Shown here: positions 15,480-23,480 of the stretch, piece after piece
How positions within the stretch are numbered: position 1 is the first letter of the stretch
Layout of the letters: each line of letters begins with the position of its first letter
Assembly (NCBI GenBank): GCA_037138535.1
Contig: JBAXIG010000013.1
Span: forward strand, 1 to 30,797
DNA: 30,797 nt
Direction of reading: 5' to 3'
DNA from: GCA-2737595 sp037138535
Lineage (GTDB): Bacteria > Actinomycetota > Actinomycetes > Nanopelagicales > Nanopelagicaceae
Notes under the pieces: model-generated
Told to the model about the DNA's origin: nothing
Seen by the model: only the letters and a program-made list of their open reading frames with translations
Database searches by the model: none
Made by a program: the position numbers and the translations under genes

Positions 15480-16796
15480 TTAGCGCTTGACTTTCTTTGC
15501 CAGCATGTTGCAGAGGTGCCAGCCGATGACTGCGACCAAGGTACCTGCAGCAATTCCGGTGATCGAGAAGTCGTTGGTGAACTTCAGCGATACGTTGCCT
15601 ACGCCAAGGATGATGGCTGCAGCGATGGGAACGAGGTTTACTGGGTTACCAAAATCAACCTTATTCTCAATCCAGATCTTGGCACCAAGGATGCCGATCA
15701 TGCCGTAAAGGATGGTCGTCACGCCGCCAAGTACGCCACCGGGAACTGCGTTGATCAAAGCACCAAACTTGGGGCAAAGCCCAAAGAGGATCGCAAATAC
15801 GGCCGCAATGTAATAAGCCAAGGTCGAGTAGACCTTGGTAGCTGCCATAACGCCGATGTTCTCTGCGTATGTCGTCGTAGGTGAGCCACCAACGGCGCTG
15901 GTGAGCATTGTGCCCACGCCATCACCGATAAGTGCGCGCCCAAGTACGTCATCGAGATTTTCGCCAGTCATTTCAGCTACAGCTTTCACGTGGCCGGTAT
16001 TCTCTGCGATGAGTGCAATGACAGCGGGGATTACCAAAAGAATGAAGGAACCCGTAAAGGTGGGACCCGTCATTGTTGGGAGTCCAAACCAATCAGCTTT
16101 GCCAACTCCGGAGAAATCAACGCGCTTGACTGCGGCTGCCAATGGAGTATTTGGATCTCCACCAGCGAAGCGGTCATAGCCAGTGATACTCAAGACGTCC
16201 ATGAGCCAAGCAATGACCACACCCACGATGAGCCCAAGGAATACCGTGATGCGCGATAGGAAGCCACGGAATACCACTGACATCACGAGGGTAGCCACCA
16301 AAGTAAGGAAGCCCAGCCACTCATCTTGGTGCCAGTACACGCCAGTAGCTACTGGGGCGAGGTTGAAACCGATCAACATAACAACAGCACCTGTGACTGC
16401 TGGAGGAAGCACCTTGCTTACTACGGCGCCACCGGCAAAGTGCACGATGAGACCCACGATTGCAAGGAGAAGACCGGCGATAAGGATGGAGCCGGTCACT
16501 TGTGCAGAAGTTCCACCGCCAGCGCGAATTGCCGCTACGGCGCCTACGAATGAGGCAGAGGTACCCAAATAGCTAGGTACTCGATTTCCGACGATGAGCA
16601 AGAAGAGCACCGTGGCTACACCCGACATCATGACGCTGAGGTTGGCATTTAAGCCCATGATGAGTGGGAAGACGAATGTGGCACCGAACATGGCCATTAC
16701 GTGCTGAGCGCCGAGTCCGACCATACGTCCGTAGCTGAGGCGTTCGTTAGGCTTTACTACCTCGCCGGGTCCTGCGGTTGAGAGTGTCCATGCCAT
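15480..16796 (-). CDS. NCS2 nucleobase:cation symporter (UraA/RutG-like)
   Basis: Membrane permease of 438 residues with about 12-14 hydrophobic segments. The N-terminal QHVMAMFGATFVFP segment and the motif YAENIGVMAATKVYS are typical of NCS2. ENIG rather than QNNG places it nearer UraA/RutG (uracil, thymine, sometimes xanthine) than the XanQ/PbuX xanthine group. It imports a nucleobase with protons. A strong AGGAGG ribosome-binding site precedes ATG 16796, within a structured leader. It is the first gene towards the Mo hydroxylase and is divergent from the DUF2877/FdrA/DUF1116 genes. Confidence 0.9.
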   Translation of the reverse strand: MAWTLSTAGPGEVVKPNERLSYGRMVGLGAQHVMAMFGATFVFPLIMGLNANLSVMMSGVATVLFLLIVGNRVPSYLGTSASFVGAVAAIRAGGGTSAQVTGSILIAGLLLAIVGLIVHFAGGAVVSKVLPPAVTGAVVMLIGFNLAPVATGVYWHQDEWLGFLTLVATLVMSVVFRGFLSRITVFLGLIVGVVIAWLMDVLSITGYDRFAGGDPNTPLAAAVKRVDFSGVGKADWFGLPTMTGPTFTGSFILLVIPAVIALIAENTGHVKAVAEMTGENLDDVLGRALIGDGVGTMLTSAVGGSPTTTYAENIGVMAATKVYSTLAYYIAAVFAILFGLCPKFGALINAVPGGVLGGVTTILYGMIGILGAKIWIENKVDFGNPVNLVPIAAAIILGVGNVSLKFTNDFSITGIAAGTLVAVIGWHLCNMLAKKVKR

Positions 16797-16907
16797 GATT
16801 ACGCCCCCTCCTGAAGGGCACGGTATCTGGGGTTATCCAGAGACCACGGATTTGATCAGGGTCGAATCCGTTAAGGCTGCTTCTAAGTTAGAGCCGAAAG
16901 GGGACGT
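16797..16907 (-). promoter_or_regulatory. Structured 5' leader of the permease mRNA (candidate cis-regulatory RNA)
   Basis: Four stems can be read in this stretch. They are GGCT/AGCC (16875-16895), a 10-bp stem with one wobble on the plus strand (16846-16871), the directly adjoining stem GGT-A-TCTGG/CCAGA-G-ACC (16822-16845), and GCCC/GGGC with extra wobble pairs (16803-16819). In the minus-strand RNA the last stem covers the AGGAGG ribosome-binding site. That suggests translational control, perhaps by a ligand. I do not recognise a known riboswitch class. The two stacked central helices touch with no unpaired base. Confidence 0.5.
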
Positions 16908-16912
16908 ACCCA

Positions 16913-16941
16913 TTAACAATTACCTACAAATGCTGGGGCAA
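16913..16941 (-). promoter_or_regulatory. Candidate promoter of the permease gene
   Basis: On the minus strand TTGCCC (16936-16941) and TGTTAA (16913-16918) are separated by 17 bp. This gives a start point near 16905-16907, just before the folded leader. Both hexamers depart from consensus, so this is a moderate prediction. Confidence 0.4.
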
Positions 16942-16964
16942 TATTGGAGCTATTTAGTACGGCG

Positions 16965-16980
16965 TGTTGAGGTGACAACA
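16965..16980. promoter_or_regulatory. Candidate operator TGTTG-N6-CAACA in the divergent spacer
   Basis: A perfect 5+5-bp inverted repeat with a 6-bp centre lies upstream of both divergent transcription units of the nucleobase/ureide island. Its size suits a dimeric repressor of GntR or similar type. No regulator gene is inside the window. A T-rich stretch (16988-16996) follows. Confidence 0.4.
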
Positions 16981-17045
16981 TGCAAATAATTTTTTTGGGT
17001 CTATTGGGCAGGCATGAAGCGCTGAGGGAAAGTGGTCCGAGGCGC

Positions 17046-17051
17046 TAGCCT
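17046..17051 (+). promoter_or_regulatory. Candidate -10 of a leaderless promoter for the DUF2877 gene
   Basis: TAGCCT ends exactly 6 nt before ATG 17058. No Shine-Dalgarno sequence is present. The position fixes the gene start and implies that the DUF2877-FdrA-DUF1116-VOC transcript begins at the A of the start codon. Confidence 0.6.
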
Positions 17052-17057
17052 TACGAT

Positions 17058-17735
17058 ATGTCTTCGGATCGCGCTTCGACGGTCCCACTCTTATCGCAAT
17101 CCAGTTTTTCGGTTTTGCTGCCATTTCTAGGCGTTGAGTCATTCAAAATACTTGGCCTCTCATCGAAGATCTCCTGGTGGTTAGGAGATCTAGGCTCTTT
17201 CCTCACGGTCGAAAACGATGTAGCAAGGCCGCTACCCACATCACTCTTTCTTCCCGAGGTGCCATCTCGACTCGCCCGTACCTCGATGAACGAATGGCAG
17301 GTCGACGGCGCACTTCTTGGTGTTTCCCGCGTCCTGCGGACTCCTTTCATCGCTCTTCACTCAACAGTCATCTGTGCTCCGACATCCGTGGAACACGATC
17401 TGCGGGCAAAAATCGGTTTTGGCGCTGGACTCACCCCCGAGGGCGATGACGAAGTTGCCGGATTCCTCATTATGGCGAGAGCCCTAGGTATTTCTCACTC
17501 TCTGGACAGATCAGAGTGGAAGAACGATCGGACCACAACTTTTAGCGCTGTTCTCTTGGACGCAGCGCTATATGGGTTTGCGATTCCTGTCGTAGCAGAT
17601 GCCGCGCGTGAGATTGCCCTGGGCGCCATGACATCTCGCACGCAAGAGGCCTTACTTGCAGTAGGACACTCCTCGGGGACGGCCTTGCTTCGGGGAATGG
17701 AAACCGCCCAACAATGCTTCAGGAGAGCGGCATGA
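17058..17735 (+). CDS. DUF2877 protein (AllH/YlbF-like, oxamate carbamoyltransferase component)
   Basis: Protein of 225 residues with the DUF2877 hallmark FGAGLTPEGDDEVAGFL at 121-137. Its neighbours downstream are FdrA-like and DUF1116 proteins. In E. coli the same trio (FdrA, YlbE, YlbF; now AllF, AllG, AllH) forms the oxamate carbamoyltransferase of anaerobic allantoin breakdown, which makes carbamoyl phosphate. The present protein is shorter than E. coli YlbF (about 270). It ends in an ATGA overlap with the FdrA gene, so the three are coupled. Which reaction this set performs here is inferred from the family and order. Confidence 0.85.
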   Translation: MSSDRASTVPLLSQSSFSVLLPFLGVESFKILGLSSKISWWLGDLGSFLTVENDVARPLPTSLFLPEVPSRLARTSMNEWQVDGALLGVSRVLRTPFIALHSTVICAPTSVEHDLRAKIGFGAGLTPEGDDEVAGFLIMARALGISHSLDRSEWKNDRTTTFSAVLLDAALYGFAIPVVADAAREIALGAMTSRTQEALLAVGHSSGTALLRGMETAQQCFRRAA

Positions 17736-19174
17736 TACGTATTGAGATTCGACCAGGCTTCTATCGGGATTCAGTTTCACTGATGCAAGTGAGCCAACGG
17801 GCTGGTGTAGGTATTGATGGCGCATTGGTTGCAATGGCGACTCCACTCAATATCGAATTGGCTGAACAAATGGGCTTCGTGCTTCCAACGACTAGCCCCA
17901 ACGATTTAATCATCGCCATAGATGCAGCTGACGAGGAATCACTCACTCACGCATTTGTTGTAGTAGAAGAAGTTCTGGAAGAACAACTTCGTAAGAGTCG
18001 CGAGCAGTCCGCCGACTCCGGTGTGGCCCCCGCTAGAACACTTGGTCGCACGCAAGGAGCGGGCCTGGCCCTCATCTCAGTGCCAGGAGAGTTTGCCTTT
18101 ATCGACGCAGTGGACGCCTTGGAAAATGGCATGAACGTGATGATTTTTAGCGACAACGTCACTGTCGAAGATGAGATCCTCCTCAAAGACATCGCTGTCG
18201 CTCGAGGCCTACTAGTAATGGGACCTGATTGCGGAACGGCAATCATCGGAGGCGTGGGGCTGGGTTTTGCCAACGTAGTCTCGCCAGGAAGCGTAGGCAT
18301 CATCGCGGCCTCGGGAACCGGCGCACAGCACCTCACTACCCTGTTGGATCATGCTGGGGTTGGCATCTCGCACTGCATTGGCCTGGGCGGTCGCGATCTT
18401 TCATCAGCAGTCGCCGGACGTTCTGCAAAAGAAGCGCTTGCCTTGTTGGAGGAGGACGAACATACAGACCTGATTGTCTTCGTTTCAAAGCCCGCAGCTC
18501 CCGAGGTGGCGCAATCACTCAAAGACATCGCGAGTGGAATGAAGAAGAAAGTTATCTTCGGGCTTTTAGGATCAACCGGTTCAGATATCACGGAGACTAC
18601 TGAAAAGGTTCTGCAAGAACTTGATGTGAAGCATCGACCCTGGGCGCAGGAAGTAGGCACTTCATCGACAGCAGAAGGCTCACTTCGAGGCCTTTTTGCT
18701 GGCGGAACGCTGTGTGATGAGGCGATGCTGATCGCCTCAAGGAGAACTCGCACACCGATCTTCTCCAATATTCCGCTTGAAAAGGATTGGCTCCTAGATC
18801 CGTTTGGTCCAGCAACGTCACATACATTCATCGATTTCGGCGATGATGCTATGACAGTAGGCAGAGCCCATCCCATGATTGATTCAAAATTGAGGGTAGA
18901 GCGGCTCGCAAGGGAGATCAAAGATCCATCCTGCGGAGTCATATTGATGGATGTAGTTTTAGGTCATGGCGCTTCGCCAACTCCTGCCGAAGAGTTAGCG
19001 GCCACGATTTCCGCAAGCACCAAGCCCATCTTTCTCTCGCTCATTGGAACCACATTGGATCCGCAAAATTTTGAGAGACAGAAGGCGCTACTCACTGAAG
19101 CAGGAGCGAAAGTGTTCCTGAGCAATGCTTACGCAACTCATGCAGCCCTCGATGCGATAGGAGTTCCACGATGA
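17732..19174 (+). CDS. fdrA: FdrA/AllF-like protein, succinyl-CoA synthetase alpha-type fold
   Basis: FdrA-family protein of 480 residues. Visible motifs include VPGEFA (117-122), MGPDCGT (163-169), the glycine-rich GIIAASGTGAQ (about 189-199) and GLGGRDLS (217-224), which follow the CoA-ligase-like fold of the family. E. coli FdrA is larger (about 555). The start is ATG 17732, overlapping the upstream stop (ATGA) and preceded by AGGAGAG; an in-frame ATG at 17714 lies inside DUF2877. With DUF1116 it is expected to form the carbamoyltransferase core that turns oxamate-type ureides into carbamoyl phosphate. The substrate in this organism is not known. Confidence 0.9.
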   Translation: MIRIEIRPGFYRDSVSLMQVSQRAGVGIDGALVAMATPLNIELAEQMGFVLPTTSPNDLIIAIDAADEESLTHAFVVVEEVLEEQLRKSREQSADSGVAPARTLGRTQGAGLALISVPGEFAFIDAVDALENGMNVMIFSDNVTVEDEILLKDIAVARGLLVMGPDCGTAIIGGVGLGFANVVSPGSVGIIAASGTGAQHLTTLLDHAGVGISHCIGLGGRDLSSAVAGRSAKEALALLEEDEHTDLIVFVSKPAAPEVAQSLKDIASGMKKKVIFGLLGSTGSDITETTEKVLQELDVKHRPWAQEVGTSSTAEGSLRGLFAGGTLCDEAMLIASRRTRTPIFSNIPLEKDWLLDPFGPATSHTFIDFGDDAMTVGRAHPMIDSKLRVERLAREIKDPSCGVILMDVVLGHGASPTPAEELAATISASTKPIFLSLIGTTLDPQNFERQKALLTEAGAKVFLSNAYATHAALDAIGVPR

Positions 19175-20556
19175 ATGGATTCCTTACCGAATCATTATCT
19201 GCAGCGACTGCCGGCATTTCTCTATTGAACGACTCATTGCGCAACCAAGGTGTCCCCACACAGGCTGTCGAGTGGTCCCCTCCGCTCGGAGGAAAGGATC
19301 TGCACGATGTCATGGCAGATCAAAGGAGAAGCGCGGCAAATAAACTGGCGCTTTCCAAGATGCTCAATAGTGGAGCTGTTCTTGTTGATGTAAAACCAGC
19401 GTCTGAGGCACTCAACCTGGGTCGCGGTGAGTTCCTCCATGCTGGGCCGCCGATTGAGTGGTCCCGCGCCTCGGGCCCGATGAGAGGCGCACTCATCGCC
19501 GCGATGCTTTACGAGAAGATGGCCGATTCACCCGAAGCTGCCGAACGAACCTTGGAAAAGAACGGCGTTGCTCTAGAGCCATGTCATCATCGTGGCGCCG
19601 TCGGTCCTATGGCGGGCGTAGTGACGCCATCCATGTGGATGTTTGAGCTCCAAGACCCCCACACAGGGAATAAGTCTTGGTGCTCACTTAACGAAGGCCT
19701 CGGAAAAGTTCTGCGCTACGGGGCCTACTCCCCCGAAGTTATTGAACGTTTGGATTGGATGCGCGATGTCCTCGGGCCACTTTTGCAACTTGGAGTACGC
19801 GCTCGAGAAGAACGCATTGACGTTCGAGCAATCATTTCTCAAATGATCCAAATGGGCGATGAAGGTCATAATCGAAACCGAGCTGGAACATTGATGTTCC
19901 TGCGCGACCTACTCCCCTACATGATTGAAGGTGGAACCTCCTCCGACGTTGCGCGCGTTGCGCGCTTCGTGGGTGGCAACGATCACTTCTTTCTTAACTT
20001 AGTGATGCCTGCATGCAAGCTACAAACCCGAGCTGCTGAGAATATTCCTGGCAGCACGATAGTAACCGTGATGGCTCGCAACGGAACAGACTTTGGCATT
20101 CAAACATCTGGAACTGGTGATGAATGGTTCATCGGTCCGGCACAGACACCCCATGGTCTCTATTTGGGAAATTACACCGCCGCCGACGCAAATCCAGACA
20201 TCGGTGATAGCGCGATCACCGAAACCGCAGGAATTGGCGGCTTCTCCATGGCGGCAGCTCCTGCCATTGTGCGTTTCATTGGAGGAAGCGTGCCGGACGC
20301 GCTGGCCACCACAAGGCGAATGTATGAAATTTGCGAGGGCGAGAACCCCACTTTCGGCATTCCGGTGTTGGAATTTCGAGGAGCACCCACAGGAATAGAC
20401 GTCACACGTGTATTGCGAACTGGAATTCTTCCGCAGATCAATACAGGAATGGCTGGCAAAGTTGCTGGCACTGGCCAAGTAGGCGCGGGGTTAGTGACAC
20501 CACCGATGGAAGCATTCACTGCTGCTATTGCCGGTTTAGCTAGACAACTCACCTAG
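19171..20556 (+). CDS. DUF1116 protein (AllG/YlbE-like, carbamoyltransferase partner)
   Basis: DUF1116-family protein of 461 residues, the usual length. Conserved-looking landmarks include LVDVKPASEALNLG (71-84), EPCHHRGAVGPMAGVVTPSM (136-155, with a His pair) and GHNRNRAGTLMFLRDLLPYM in the middle. In E. coli its relative YlbE (AllG) works with FdrA and YlbF as oxamate carbamoyltransferase. The start overlaps the FdrA stop by 4 nt (ATGA). A gap of 31 nt separates it from the VOC gene. A carbamate kinase, which would turn carbamoyl phosphate into ATP, is absent from the window. Confidence 0.88.
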   Translation: MNGFLTESLSAATAGISLLNDSLRNQGVPTQAVEWSPPLGGKDLHDVMADQRRSAANKLALSKMLNSGAVLVDVKPASEALNLGRGEFLHAGPPIEWSRASGPMRGALIAAMLYEKMADSPEAAERTLEKNGVALEPCHHRGAVGPMAGVVTPSMWMFELQDPHTGNKSWCSLNEGLGKVLRYGAYSPEVIERLDWMRDVLGPLLQLGVRAREERIDVRAIISQMIQMGDEGHNRNRAGTLMFLRDLLPYMIEGGTSSDVARVARFVGGNDHFFLNLVMPACKLQTRAAENIPGSTIVTVMARNGTDFGIQTSGTGDEWFIGPAQTPHGLYLGNYTAADANPDIGDSAITETAGIGGFSMAAAPAIVRFIGGSVPDALATTRRMYEICEGENPTFGIPVLEFRGAPTGIDVTRVLRTGILPQINTGMAGKVAGTGQVGAGLVTPPMEAFTAAIAGLARQLT

Positions 20557-20587
20557 CTTCAAGATCTAGTGGAAGGCAGCGGATTTC

Positions 20588-20971
20588 ATGCAATTTCACC
20601 ACATCACGCTCACGGTCATCGACAAAGAAGTAAGTGCCGAGTGGTACCAACGACTCTTCGGAGAAGCGTCAGTGACCCCTCGGGAGGGACCAGGTTGGAC
20701 CCGCGCACGACTCGCATGGCCGTCGGGTTTGATTATCGGTCTCACAGAGAACAACAAGACTCGAGATGACCAACGTTTTGACGAGGGAAATGTTGGCCTG
20801 GATCACGTAGGCATCGCCTGCGAGAGTGAATCTGAAGTGCGCGCTTGGGCAACCAAACTTGATGCCCTGGGATGTACTCGTGGTCCCGTGGAGGATGTTT
20901 CTTACTGCTGGGCCGTAACAACACGTGACCCGAGCGGGATTCCCATCGAATTTTTTTGCCTCAAGCGCTAA
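20588..20971 (+). CDS. VOC-family (glyoxalase/dioxygenase-fold) protein
   Basis: Small 127-residue metalloprotein of the vicinal-oxygen-chelate superfamily. Two beta-alpha-beta-beta-beta repeats can be traced. Metal ligands are probably H5, H73 and E121 (HHITLTV, LDHVGIA and IPIEFFCL). This superfamily includes lyases, isomerases, dioxygenases and resistance proteins, so the reaction cannot be assigned. It is the last gene in the DUF2877-FdrA-DUF1116 direction and may be an accessory enzyme there. Its end overlaps the convergent MobA-like gene by 4 nt. Confidence 0.85.
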   Translation: MQFHHITLTVIDKEVSAEWYQRLFGEASVTPREGPGWTRARLAWPSGLIIGLTENNKTRDDQRFDEGNVGLDHVGIACESESEVRAWATKLDALGCTRGPVEDVSYCWAVTTRDPSGIPIEFFCLKR

Positions 20972-21522
20972 TTCTTCGGTGGTTCATCTAAATCTTCGAG
21001 TAGAGCCGGATCGTCTACCTGAAGGATAATGCCGCCCACTTGTTGGAAGTAATGCCGTGCTCCACTATCGCTTCGTTCCCCATCCAAGAGAGCTTGTCTC
21101 AGGTCGGTCATCAACGGAGCGAAATGTTGCCGCGTGAATGCTAAGGGCGGCGAGAAGCGACCTTCAAAGCCTGCAGCGATTATCTCTTCCGGGGAATCAA
21201 GCACCTGCGAGATGACTTGAGTCGTCATACCTATCTGGTCCACGAGCAATACACAGACTCTCTCTGCTCCCACAGGGAGTGATTCAAGTCCTTGCAACAA
21301 CGAAGAAGATTGCCCGCTCTCCCACTCACTATTGATCACCACGGTGGCATGGGCAACCTCACCCACCCAAGCTCCCAAGACAACTACGACTTCTTGACAC
21401 CCAGATTCACGCAGGAGGCGCACGCCTCGATCTACCAATCGCTCGCCTTCGTGCACATATGGGGCTTTAGGTCCACCAAATCGACGCCCACCACCGGCAG
21501 CCAACAAAAGTCCTGTGATCAC
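20968..21522 (-). CDS. MobA/MocA-like nucleotidyltransferase (Mo-cofactor cytidylyltransferase)
   Basis: NTP transferase of 184 residues with the glycine-rich nucleotide-binding start LLLAAGGGRRFGGPKA (5-20). A second family feature is the metal-binding Asp in VCVLLVDQIGMTT. MocA-type enzymes add CMP to molybdopterin, making the MCD cofactor required by xanthine-oxidase-family hydroxylases. The gene starts with GTG directly at the XdhC stop (TAGTG, 1-nt overlap). Together with XdhC it probably serves the CoxMSL-like enzyme 7 kb away. MobA (GMP) activity is the less likely alternative. Confidence 0.86.
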   Translation of the reverse strand: MITGLLLAAGGGRRFGGPKAPYVHEGERLVDRGVRLLRESGCQEVVVVLGAWVGEVAHATVVINSEWESGQSSSLLQGLESLPVGAERVCVLLVDQIGMTTQVISQVLDSPEEIIAAGFEGRFSPPLAFTRQHFAPLMTDLRQALLDGERSDSGARHYFQQVGGIILQVDDPALLEDLDEPPKN

Positions 21523-22628
21523 TATCGCGCTGCTCCCGGATGGATAGGACCATCTGAGGTGCGCAACGGAACTGCGCTCCCTCCCCAGCGGTGGGCCACT
21601 ATCTCAGCAGCAATTGATATTGCGGTCTCCTCGGGCGTACGTGCACCTAAATCTAAGCCAATCGGTGAATGAAGCCTTGAAAGCTCGATTTCAGTCAATC
21701 CTTCAGCACGTAATCGATCGAGACGGTCTTCGTGGGTTCTTCGTGATCCCATAGCGCCGACGTAGGCAGCATCGGAACGTAACGCTAATTTAAGCAAGGG
21801 AATATCGAATTTAGAATCATGGGTAAGGACACACACCACCATGCGATTATCGATCTCTTGCGTTTCGAAATATCGATGTGGCCAATCAACGATGAGTTCG
21901 TCAGCATCGGGAAATCTTTTTGCGGTAGTGAAGAGTGGCCGCGCATCGCAGACCGTCACATGAAAACCTAGGAACTTGCCTACTCGTGCGACCGAAGAAG
22001 CGAAGTCGATAGCCCCAAAGACAAACATCTTCGCCGGTGGTGCAAAAGTGGAGACGAAGAGTTCAATATCTGCCAGCAGGCGTTCGCCTTCTTCGCCGTA
22101 CTTGAGGAAGCCCGTTTGTACTGCTACTAACATTCCCAGCACGTCGTCCCGAACCGCCGTGTCGAGTCGTTGCGAACCCAAAGATCCCAGAACGAAATCT
22201 CGACCGATGGCGATGTGTGATCCCACTCGGGATCCTCCGGCAACGATAGTGACCACTGCTATCGGCACTTGCGCCTCGATCTTTTCGATAATTGCAGGTA
22301 ATTCAGGCCACGACTCTGTGGAGATGGATTCAGTAAAAACTTCGAGGATTCCACCGCACGTAAGCCCCACCGCAAATGCTTCATCATCGCTCACGCCATA
22401 CACGTCCACCGAGGGCGCAACGCCGCTGAGTGCTTCCTGCCCTCTCTCGAAAGCCGCCCCCTCGACACACCCACCACTTATAGACCCCACCACTTCTTCT
22501 GTGGAAGTAACCAAGAGAGAGGCGCCCGGAAGGCGAGGTGCAGAACGCCAAGTTCGTACGACGGTGGCAAGTGCTACCGATTTACCAGCGGCAATCTCGC
22601 TCTTGAGTTCCCGTAGCACTTCTTTCAT
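21522..22628 (-). CDS. XdhC/CoxI-family molybdenum hydroxylase maturation factor
   Basis: XdhC/CoxI family protein of 368 residues. The N-terminal domain holds GSISGGCVEGA (48-58) with the conserved cysteine. The C-terminal Rossmann-like domain begins around MFVFGAIDFASS and includes YVGAMGSRRTHEDRL. XdhC proteins bind sulfurated Mo cofactor and insert it into xanthine-dehydrogenase-type enzymes. I start at ATG 22628; upstream in-frame codons to 22706 lie within hisG. It follows hisG by 13 nt, so it is probably transcribed with hisE-hisG, which is unusual. Confidence 0.9.
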   Translation of the reverse strand: MKEVLRELKSEIAAGKSVALATVVRTWRSAPRLPGASLLVTSTEEVVGSISGGCVEGAAFERGQEALSGVAPSVDVYGVSDDEAFAVGLTCGGILEVFTESISTESWPELPAIIEKIEAQVPIAVVTIVAGGSRVGSHIAIGRDFVLGSLGSQRLDTAVRDDVLGMLVAVQTGFLKYGEEGERLLADIELFVSTFAPPAKMFVFGAIDFASSVARVGKFLGFHVTVCDARPLFTTAKRFPDADELIVDWPHRYFETQEIDNRMVVCVLTHDSKFDIPLLKLALRSDAAYVGAMGSRRTHEDRLDRLRAEGLTEIELSRLHSPIGLDLGARTPEETAISIAAEIVAHRWGGSAVPLRTSDGPIHPGAAR

Positions 22629-22641
22629 ACCAATTCGGTCC

Positions 22642-23478
22642 TTAGAGTCGACAGGCGTGGATGTCAGTGACCAGGATGCCGCGTGCTCCCAAATTCCAGA
22701 GGTCATCCATCACGCGATTGGTCTCTTTGCGCGGCACCATGGCACGCACTGCTGACCATCCTGATGAATGCAGCGGAGAAATTGTGGGCGATTCAATTCC
22801 GGGAGTGATCGTGCAAGCAGCTTCTACCAGGTCATTGCTTATGTCGTAATCCATAAGCACGTACTGCCGTGCAATGATAACGCCTTGGAGGCGACGTATT
22901 AATGTTTCCAAAGCCGCAGATTCACTGCGACTGATAAGAACCGCTTCACTTTTAAAAATTGGATCACCAAAGATCTCTAGACCTGCCTGCCGTAATGTGG
23001 TGCCGGTTGAGACAACGTCCGCAATGGCATCAGCGACTCCTAGGCGTACAGATGTTTCCACCGCTCCATCGAGGCGCACTACTATCGCGCTCACGCCCTG
23101 CTCCTTCAAATACTTTTCGAGAAGAACGGGGTAAGCGGTGGCAACTCGCTTACCTGCGAGAGAACTCATTGAGACCGTCGAACCTGCAAGGGCTGCAAAG
23201 CGAAAGGTAGACGCCCCAAAATTGAGTGCCAATACTTCTTTTGCTGGAGCATCAGAGTCAACAAGCAAGTCACGCCCCGTGATGCCGGCATCGAGTTCGC
23301 CGGAACCTACATAAAGAGCGATATCGCGTGGACGGAGGAAGTAGAACTCCACGTCGTTTTCAGAGTCAATCAAAATCAAATCGCGCGAGTCACTCCGTTG
23401 TCGGTATCCAGCCTCGCGTAACATTTCCGCTGCAGAGTCTGAAAGTGAGCCTTTGTTGGGTACGGCAATACGGAGCAT
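22642..23478 (-). CDS. hisG: ATP phosphoribosyltransferase, long form
   Basis: First enzyme of histidine synthesis, joining ATP and PRPP. The 278-residue length is that of the long form with a C-terminal ACT-like regulatory domain for histidine feedback. Family landmarks include MLRIAVPNKGSLS at the start, YVGSGELDAGITGRDLL and LDGAVETSVRLGVADAIAD. I choose ATG 23478, 2 nt after the hisE stop; a TTG at 23484 overlapping the stop is an alternative. It closely follows the actinobacterial enzyme (hisE-hisG order). Confidence 0.96.
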   Translation of the reverse strand: MLRIAVPNKGSLSDSAAEMLREAGYRQRSDSRDLILIDSENDVEFYFLRPRDIALYVGSGELDAGITGRDLLVDSDAPAKEVLALNFGASTFRFAALAGSTVSMSSLAGKRVATAYPVLLEKYLKEQGVSAIVVRLDGAVETSVRLGVADAIADVVSTGTTLRQAGLEIFGDPIFKSEAVLISRSESAALETLIRRLQGVIIARQYVLMDYDISNDLVEAACTITPGIESPTISPLHSSGWSAVRAMVPRKETNRVMDDLWNLGARGILVTDIHACRL

Positions 23479-23480
23479 GA

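Noticed and set aside
16834..16846. PyrR-binding loop, because the plus strand reads ATCCAGAGACC
   Set aside because: The GG after CAGAGA is CC here, and this strand is not expected to be transcribed: the plus-strand unit appears to start at 17058. The permease mRNA carries the complement.
16797..16907. TPP riboswitch, because the minus strand contains CTGGATAA followed by CCAG
   Set aside because: The essential CTGAGA segment and the matching P2/P3 helices are absent, and the gene is a nucleobase permease. The resemblance is limited to one short stem.
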